In this document: piece after piece, positions 6,501-9,368 of the stretch
Position numbering within the stretch: the first letter of the stretch is position 1
How the letters are laid out: every line of letters starts with the position of its first letter
Assembly: GCA_947448975.1 (NCBI GenBank)
Contig: CANFPR010000025.1
Location: 1 to 9,368, forward strand
Reading direction: 5' to 3'
From: Micrococcales bacterium
GTDB taxonomy: Bacteria; Actinomycetota; Actinomycetes; Actinomycetales; Microbacteriaceae
DNA length: 9,368 nt
The notes under the pieces: model-generated
Database searches by the model: none
The model's input: only the letters and a program-made list of their open reading frames with translations
Told to the model about the DNA's origin: nothing
Program-made: the position numbers and the translations under genes

Positions 6501-7350
6501 CGTCGGCGGTGAGTTTGTTGTTTCGAGCGCGCTTTACGAGTTCTTCGTAGGCAGCCAAGAACTCGTTGAAGTTGAGGCGCTGAGCTCGCTTGATGTTTGG
6601 CACGAGCAGGGCACGGGTGCCGTCTTCCTTCGGAATATCGATAGCAAGGCCAAGGTTTACGTTGGCCGGGCTAACCGAAGCTGGCTTGCCGTCGACCTCG
6701 TCGTAGTACACGTTCTGGCTCGGAAACTCCTTGAGCGCGCGAATAAGCGCGAAGCCAAGAATGTGGGTGAACGAAACCTTGCCTCCGCGAGTGCGGCCGA
6801 GGTGGCTATTGATCACGATTCGGTTGTCGATGAGCAGTTTCGCTGGGATGGTGCGAACCGAGGTTGCGGTCGGAACCGATAGTGAGGCATCCATGTTGGC
6901 GGCTAGCGCCTTAGGCATGCCCTTGAGAATGTTGACCTGGTTTTCGACTAGCTCTTCTACGATGTCGATGGCTGCGGTAACCGGTGCCTGAGCCGGAATT
7001 GGCTGTGGGCGAGGTTCGATGCGGGTGGTCTTGGCAACCAGCTGGTTTGGCTCGGTTGCGGCGGGGATGTTTGCTGGGGTTTCGGTCACGTTCGTTTGCG
7101 GTGCAATCGGGGCAACGGGTGCAGCTACTTCGCTAGCCGGTGCCGGGCTGGACGGGGTGTTTGGGGTAGTTGCGCCTTGCGCGCTCGAGGTGCCCGAGAG
7201 GGTGCTGTGAAAGCGCTCGAGAATGGGCCACCATTCTTTGTCGACGGAGTCAGGATTCGCGCTCCACTGCTCGTACATTTCTTCTACGAGCCACTGGTTT
7301 GCGCCGAAACCATCTTGCGAGTTCTCGTCATTCGTTGACAGAGAAACCAC
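3586..7350 (-). CDS. kgd: Multifunctional 2-oxoglutarate metabolism enzyme (fused E2-like succinyltransferase and E1 2-oxoglutarate dehydrogenase)
   Basis: This thiamine-diphosphate enzyme decarboxylates 2-oxoglutarate and feeds the TCA-cycle 2-oxoglutarate dehydrogenase activity. In actinobacteria it works with the lipoyl-bearing E2 of pyruvate dehydrogenase and E3. It has 1254 aa, the normal fused length. Residues 16-48 match the E1 N-terminal helix (ANQWLVEEMYEQW). Residues 50-125 are a linker rich in Ala, Pro and Thr. The E2 catalytic domain covers about 155-375 and ends in DHRVIQG (350-356), where the classical HRxxDG Asp is Gln, as I recall for the family. No lipoyl domain is present. 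The E1 part starts near 390 and has MAHRGRLN (575-582), the thiamine-binding HGDAAFAGQG (677-686) and NNQVGFTT (711-718), RRRGHNEGDDP (777-787), and a transketolase-like C-terminal half. Relatives are inhibited by unphosphorylated FHA proteins (GarA/OdhI); no such gene is in the window. The GTG start at 7350 is the only good in-frame start, but its ribosome binding site is poorly placed. The SGNH gene follows after 3 nt. Confidence 0.97.
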   Translation of the reverse strand: MVSLSTNDENSQDGFGANQWLVEEMYEQWSANPDSVDKEWWPILERFHSTLSGTSSAQGATTPNTPSSPAPASEVAAPVAPIAPQTNVTETPANIPAATEPNQLVAKTTRIEPRPQPIPAQAPVTAAIDIVEELVENQVNILKGMPKALAANMDASLSVPTATSVRTIPAKLLIDNRIVINSHLGRTRGGKVSFTHILGFALIRALKEFPSQNVYYDEVDGKPASVSPANVNLGLAIDIPKEDGTRALLVPNIKRAQRLNFNEFLAAYEELVKRARNNKLTADDFAGSTVSLTNPGGIGTVHSVPRLMKGQGCIIGAGALEYPAEFAGMHEEQLAKLGISKTITLTSTYDHRVIQGAGSGEFLKKVHELLLGERGFYDELFADLRIPYEPIRWATDFDANDSDDRSKAARIQELINAYRVRGHLMADIDPLEYQQRSHPDLDVLTHGLSLWDLDRSYKTGGFGGKPKMQLRDTLKILRDSYCRTVGVEYMHIQDPAQRKWFQDKLERPYEKPTHDQQLRILEKLNEAEAFETFLQTKFVGQKRFSLEGGESTIAALDALITAAAHKGLREVNIGMAHRGRLNVLTNVAGKTYGQVFKEFEGSTDGKSVQGSGDVKYHLGTDSTITTPEGTQIRVTLAANPSHLEAVNPVLEGIVRAKVDSVNGTPTDFYPFLPVLIHGDAAFAGQGVVPEVLNMSQLRGYKVGGTINIVINNQVGFTTPPSESRSTVYSTDIAKGIQAPIFHVNGDDPEAVVRVAQLAFEFREEFKKDVVIDIVCYRRRGHNEGDDPSMTQPLMYNLIEAKRSVRTLYLESLVGRGDITRDEFEAANDTFQKKLESAFVEVHEANTKPAELVPRPVGIGTTASDHPEIAKATAISKDVVELIGDAHNNLPPAFTVHPKLQQLLQKRFEMSRQGGIDWGFGEILAFGSLSLEGKVVRLAGQDSRRGTFVQRHAVFHDRVNGQEWMPLRNLSEDQAKFYVYDSLLSEYAAMGFEYGYSVERPEALVLWEAQFGDFANGAQTIIDEFLSSAEQKWNQHSGLVLLLPHGYEGQGPDHSSARIERYLQLCAENNMTVAQPSTPASHFHLLRRQAYSSPQRPLVIFAPKSMLRLKAASSSVEDFTHGTFQAVIDDQQGLDKNAVQRVLFCSGKVYWDLLAESQKRGDGKTAIVRVEQLYPTPVDEIKAAYAQYPNAELVWVQDEPANQGPWTYIGLFLPKYMDGQVAKLVSRPASASPATGSAKRHAVEQADLVERAFNA

Positions 7351-7466
7351 CTCTTCAGCTTGGTTGTTGCAATGGGCACTCCTAGCCTAATCGCTAGCCG
7401 CCCTTAGTTATGCTGTAAAGGTATGGACGACATAGGTTCTGGGCATAGTCACAGCGGAGTAGCGCG
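7351..7466. promoter_or_regulatory. Divergent intergenic region between kgd and the CNNM gene pair
   Basis: These 116 nt must hold the promoters of kgd (minus) and of the CNNM genes (plus). For the plus strand the best -10 is TATGCT (7409-7414), with no convincing -35. It would start transcripts around 7420-7423. For kgd the candidates are weak: TTTACA (7419-7414, minus) with TAGCGA 17 nt further on, or TAGGCT (7389-7384) as an isolated -10. A strong AGGAG (7383-7379, minus) lies 28 nt before the kgd GTG, too far to serve it directly. No clear repeat or operator is visible. Confidence 0.45.
7409..7414 (+). promoter_or_regulatory. Candidate -10 element (TATGCT) for the CNNM operon
   Basis: TATGCT fits the actinobacterial -10 pattern TAnnnT and is the best plus-strand match in the divergent region. 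Initiation 7-9 nt downstream would place the transcript start at or next to ATG 7423, the first codon of a 15-codon ORF. The -35 position has no recognisable hexamer. This is inferred from motif and position only. Confidence 0.35.
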
Positions 7467-7470
7467 ATGA
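7423..7470 (+). CDS. Possible leaderless 15-aa upstream ORF coupled to the first CNNM gene
   Basis: ATG at 7423 opens a frame encoding MDDIGSGHSHSGVAR and ends in TGA at 7468-7470, which overlaps the ATG of the next gene in ATGA. A -10-like TATGCT ends 8 nt before the ATG, so the peptide could be read from a leaderless transcript. Short leaderless ORFs coupled to downstream genes are known in actinobacteria. The downstream gene also has its own GGAG (7456-7459), so the ORF is not required for its translation and may be a chance frame. The peptide resembles nothing I recognise. Confidence 0.3.
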   Translation: MDDIGSGHSHSGVAR

Positions 7471-8780
7471 ACGACTGGCTTGCCGTCGCGCTCGGGGTGC
7501 TTTTGACGCTCGGTACCGGGCTGTTCGTGGCATCGGAGTTTTCGATGATCAACCTCGACCGCAGCGAACTAGAAGCCCGAAGAACCCGCGGTGAACGCGG
7601 CTTGAGCAACAGCATTCGTGCCCTAAAGCAAACTTCGACTCACCTGAGCGGTGCGCAGCTCGGCATCACGATTACCACCATGCTCGCCGGTTTTCTTTTC
7701 GAACCTGCCATAGCCAGTTTGCTGCTGCCAATATTTGCCGGCTGGGATGCCGCTACCGCTACAAAAGACGGAATCCTTCTGGTGCTCGGCATGGTGATTG
7801 CCACGGTTTTCTCGACGCTGGTCGGAGAACTCGTGCCGAAGAAGCTCGCTCTAACGTTGCCACTTCGAGTGAACCGTTTTGTGGTGCTGTTTCAACTTTC
7901 GTTTACCTGGTTCTTCGGCTGGATGATCAAGGCCTTGAATGCCAGCGGTAACGGCATCGTTCGATCTCTAGGAATCGAACCAAAAGAGGAACTCAGTTCG
8001 AGTCGCACCGCCGAGGAGCTGGCATCGCTGGTTCGACGTTCGGCCCTGCTCGGCGCACTCGACGCGCAAACTGCCACGTTGCTTACCAAGACGCTGGCTC
8101 TGAGCCAGCTCACGGCAGCCGACGTCATGACGCCGCGAACTCGTATGCACAGCGTTGAGGCTGGGCAGAGTGCATCAGAGGTTATCGCCATTTGCAACCG
8201 CACCGGCCACTCACGTTTTCCGGTGACCGATGGGTCATCAGACGAGGTAATTGGCATCGTGCACGTGAAGCAGGCGGCTTCGGTTCCGCGAGAGAAACGC
8301 TCCGATGTTCCGGCCACAGCGCTCATGGCCGAACCACTGCGTGTACCCGAAACCATGCGCCTCGAAACCCTGATGGTCGAACTTCGTGCCAAGGGTTTGC
8401 AGATGGCAATCGTCATCGACGAATACGGCGGTACCGCCGGCATTGCCACCCTTGAAGACCTGGTCGAAGAACTCGTCGGTGAGCTGGCCGACGAACACGA
8501 CCGGGCTAGAAGCGGTGTTACTCGCGGCGCTAACTCTTCGGTGCTCTTTCCGGGCATGATTCGCCCCGATGAATTGGCCGAAATGGCAATCACGGTTCCC
8601 GATGACGCCGCCTATGAAACTGTTGCCGGTTACATGATGAGCGCACTCGGAAGAATTCCGGTGGTCGGCGACGAAGTGGCGATCAATAACGGATCGCTTC
8701 GGGTAGAACGCATGGATGGTCGTCGCATCGATCGTGTGAGATTCACGCCAACCGTTGAAGCGGGTGAAGACGATGATTAG
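7467..8780 (+). CDS. CNNM/CorC-type membrane protein with CBS pair (hemolysin-family annotation), first of two
   Basis: The 437-aa inner-membrane protein belongs to the DUF21/CNNM-CBS-CorC_HlyC family. Characterised members move or regulate Mg2+ and other divalent cations, despite frequent hemolysin labels. Residues 1-165 form the CNNM membrane domain, with hydrophobic segments near 4-26, 66-90, 101-121 and 137-155. It includes the family signatures ASEFSMINL (22-30) and GELVPKKLAL (120-129). A CBS pair follows: the first from about VMTPRTRM (220-227) to 275, the second to about 340 with VIDEYGGTAGIATLEDLVEE (316-335). A CorC_HlyC domain (about 355-430) is at the end. The ATG is chosen for the GGAG 7 nt upstream. 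The gene overlaps the next, related gene by 8 nt, so the two are one operon and may form a heterodimer. The transported ion cannot be told from the sequence. Confidence 0.93.
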   Translation: MNDWLAVALGVLLTLGTGLFVASEFSMINLDRSELEARRTRGERGLSNSIRALKQTSTHLSGAQLGITITTMLAGFLFEPAIASLLLPIFAGWDAATATKDGILLVLGMVIATVFSTLVGELVPKKLALTLPLRVNRFVVLFQLSFTWFFGWMIKALNASGNGIVRSLGIEPKEELSSSRTAEELASLVRRSALLGALDAQTATLLTKTLALSQLTAADVMTPRTRMHSVEAGQSASEVIAICNRTGHSRFPVTDGSSDEVIGIVHVKQAASVPREKRSDVPATALMAEPLRVPETMRLETLMVELRAKGLQMAIVIDEYGGTAGIATLEDLVEELVGELADEHDRARSGVTRGANSSVLFPGMIRPDELAEMAITVPDDAAYETVAGYMMSALGRIPVVGDEVAINNGSLRVERMDGRRIDRVRFTPTVEAGEDDD

Positions 8781-9368
8781 GTCGCAGGCGGCCCATCAAA
8801 TGCTCGATACTTCGAGTGCCGTGGCCGGGCTCATTTGGCTGGTGGTGTTGCTGATTGGCAACGGTTTCTTCGTGGGGGCCGAGTTCGCCATCATCAGCGC
8901 GCGTAGAGCCCAGATTGAACCTCGTGCTCAGGCGGGTTCAAAACCTGCGCAGATCACGATCAAAGCGATGGAGCGGGTTTCGCTAATGTTGGCGACGGCG
9001 CAAATTGGAGTCACGGTTTGTTCGCTTCTGATTCTGGCGATTTCTGAACCAGCCATGCAGTTCTTTCTGGCTGGTCCGCTAACCAACTTCGGCGTTAGTG
9101 AATCGCTGGTTGGACCTATCGCCTTTGCCATCACACTCACTCTGGTGTCGTTCTTGCACGTGCTGATTGGAGAGATGGTGCCCAAGAACATTTCGTTTTC
9201 GGTGCCAGAACGTGCGGCTTTGCTGCTGGTTCCGATTCTCTACGGCATTGCCTGGATTCTGCGCCCAATCGTTGTGGCTCTGAATGCGATAGCCAACCTC
9301 GTGCTTCGAGCCTTTGGCGTAAAGGCAATCGATGAAGCTAACTCGGCTTTCACTCTCGAGCAGGTTGA
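8773..9368 (+). CDS. CNNM/CorC-type membrane protein, second of two (3' part missing)
   Basis: An uninterrupted frame runs from ATG 8773 to the right edge (198 complete codons plus 2 nt). It encodes the CNNM membrane domain of a second family member. Hydrophobic segments lie near 17-37, 70-95, 112-133 and 146-165. The signatures are GAEFAIISARRAQIEP (35-50), ATAQIGVTVCSLL (74-86) and GEMVPKNISFSVPERAA (133-149), which parallel the first gene's ASEFSMINL, GAQLGITITTML and GELVPKKLALTLPLR. The end (EANSAFTLEQV) is where the linker to the CBS pair normally begins, so the CBS and CorC_HlyC parts are expected beyond the window. The start overlaps the upstream stop by 8 nt. ATG 8800 is an alternative giving a 9-residue shorter protein, and neither start has a strong ribosome binding site. 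Tandem pairs of this kind are, from memory, common in actinobacteria. Confidence 0.9.
   Translation, partial: MIRSQAAHQMLDTSSAVAGLIWLVVLLIGNGFFVGAEFAIISARRAQIEPRAQAGSKPAQITIKAMERVSLMLATAQIGVTVCSLLILAISEPAMQFFLAGPLTNFGVSESLVGPIAFAITLTLVSFLHVLIGEMVPKNISFSVPERAALLLVPILYGIAWILRPIVVALNAIANLVLRAFGVKAIDEANSAFTLEQV

Noticed and set aside
7892..8593. 233-codon open frame on the minus strand within the first CNNM gene
   Set aside because: The forward frame is a complete CNNM-CBS-CorC protein. The reverse frame is Ser/Arg-rich low-complexity sequence without motifs.
1..9368. Mobile elements, CRISPR arrays, tRNA/rRNA genes, defence or toxin systems, or a wholly new system
   Set aside because: All but about 180 nt of the window is accounted for by intact, recognisable core genes. 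No direct repeats, transposase motifs, spacer arrays or structured RNA signatures were seen on either strand.

Overview
The window looks like core chromosome from an actinobacterium, probably Microbacteriaceae or a related small-genome lineage. Three things point there: a single-chain 2-oxoglutarate dehydrogenase with a fused E2-like domain (Kgd/OdhA type, restricted to Actinobacteria), a SigH/SigR sigma factor paired with a zinc-binding RsrA-type anti-sigma factor, and the proximity of rsgA, aroA and that sigma/anti-sigma pair, which I recall from other actinobacteria. Base composition is only moderately GC-rich by eye, as in freshwater or streamlined Microbacteriaceae. The genus cannot be fixed from sequence reading alone.

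Layout, left to right. (1) Positions 1-1971, minus strand: aroA (EPSP synthase) followed by rsgA (30S-maturation GTPase, cut by the left edge), joined by a TTGA stop/start overlap. (2) Positions 1951-2973, plus strand: sigH-like ECF sigma factor and rsrA-like anti-sigma factor, joined by an ATGA overlap. They are preceded by a close match to the SigH/SigR promoter (GGAAT, 18 nt, GTT) inside the first codons of the divergent aroA. (3) Positions 2980-7350, minus strand: kgd followed 3 nt later by a small SGNH/GDSL-type hydrolase, which ends 6 nt from the end of rsrA. (4) Positions 7351-7466: divergent intergenic region, with a possible 15-codon leaderless upstream ORF. (5) Positions 7467-9368, plus strand: two overlapping genes for CNNM/CorC-type membrane proteins with CBS domains. 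The second is cut by the right edge.

How the parts work together. sigH and rsrA form a thiol-redox-responsive switch that probably controls its own promoter. aroA supplies the shikimate pathway, rsgA acts in ribosome assembly, kgd is a TCA-cycle entry point, and the CNNM pair probably handles divalent cations. No mobile element, CRISPR array, tRNA, rRNA or obvious exotic system is visible. The points most worth a second look are regulatory (the face-to-face sigH and aroA promoters, and the short upstream ORF) plus the altered catalytic block of the SGNH hydrolase.
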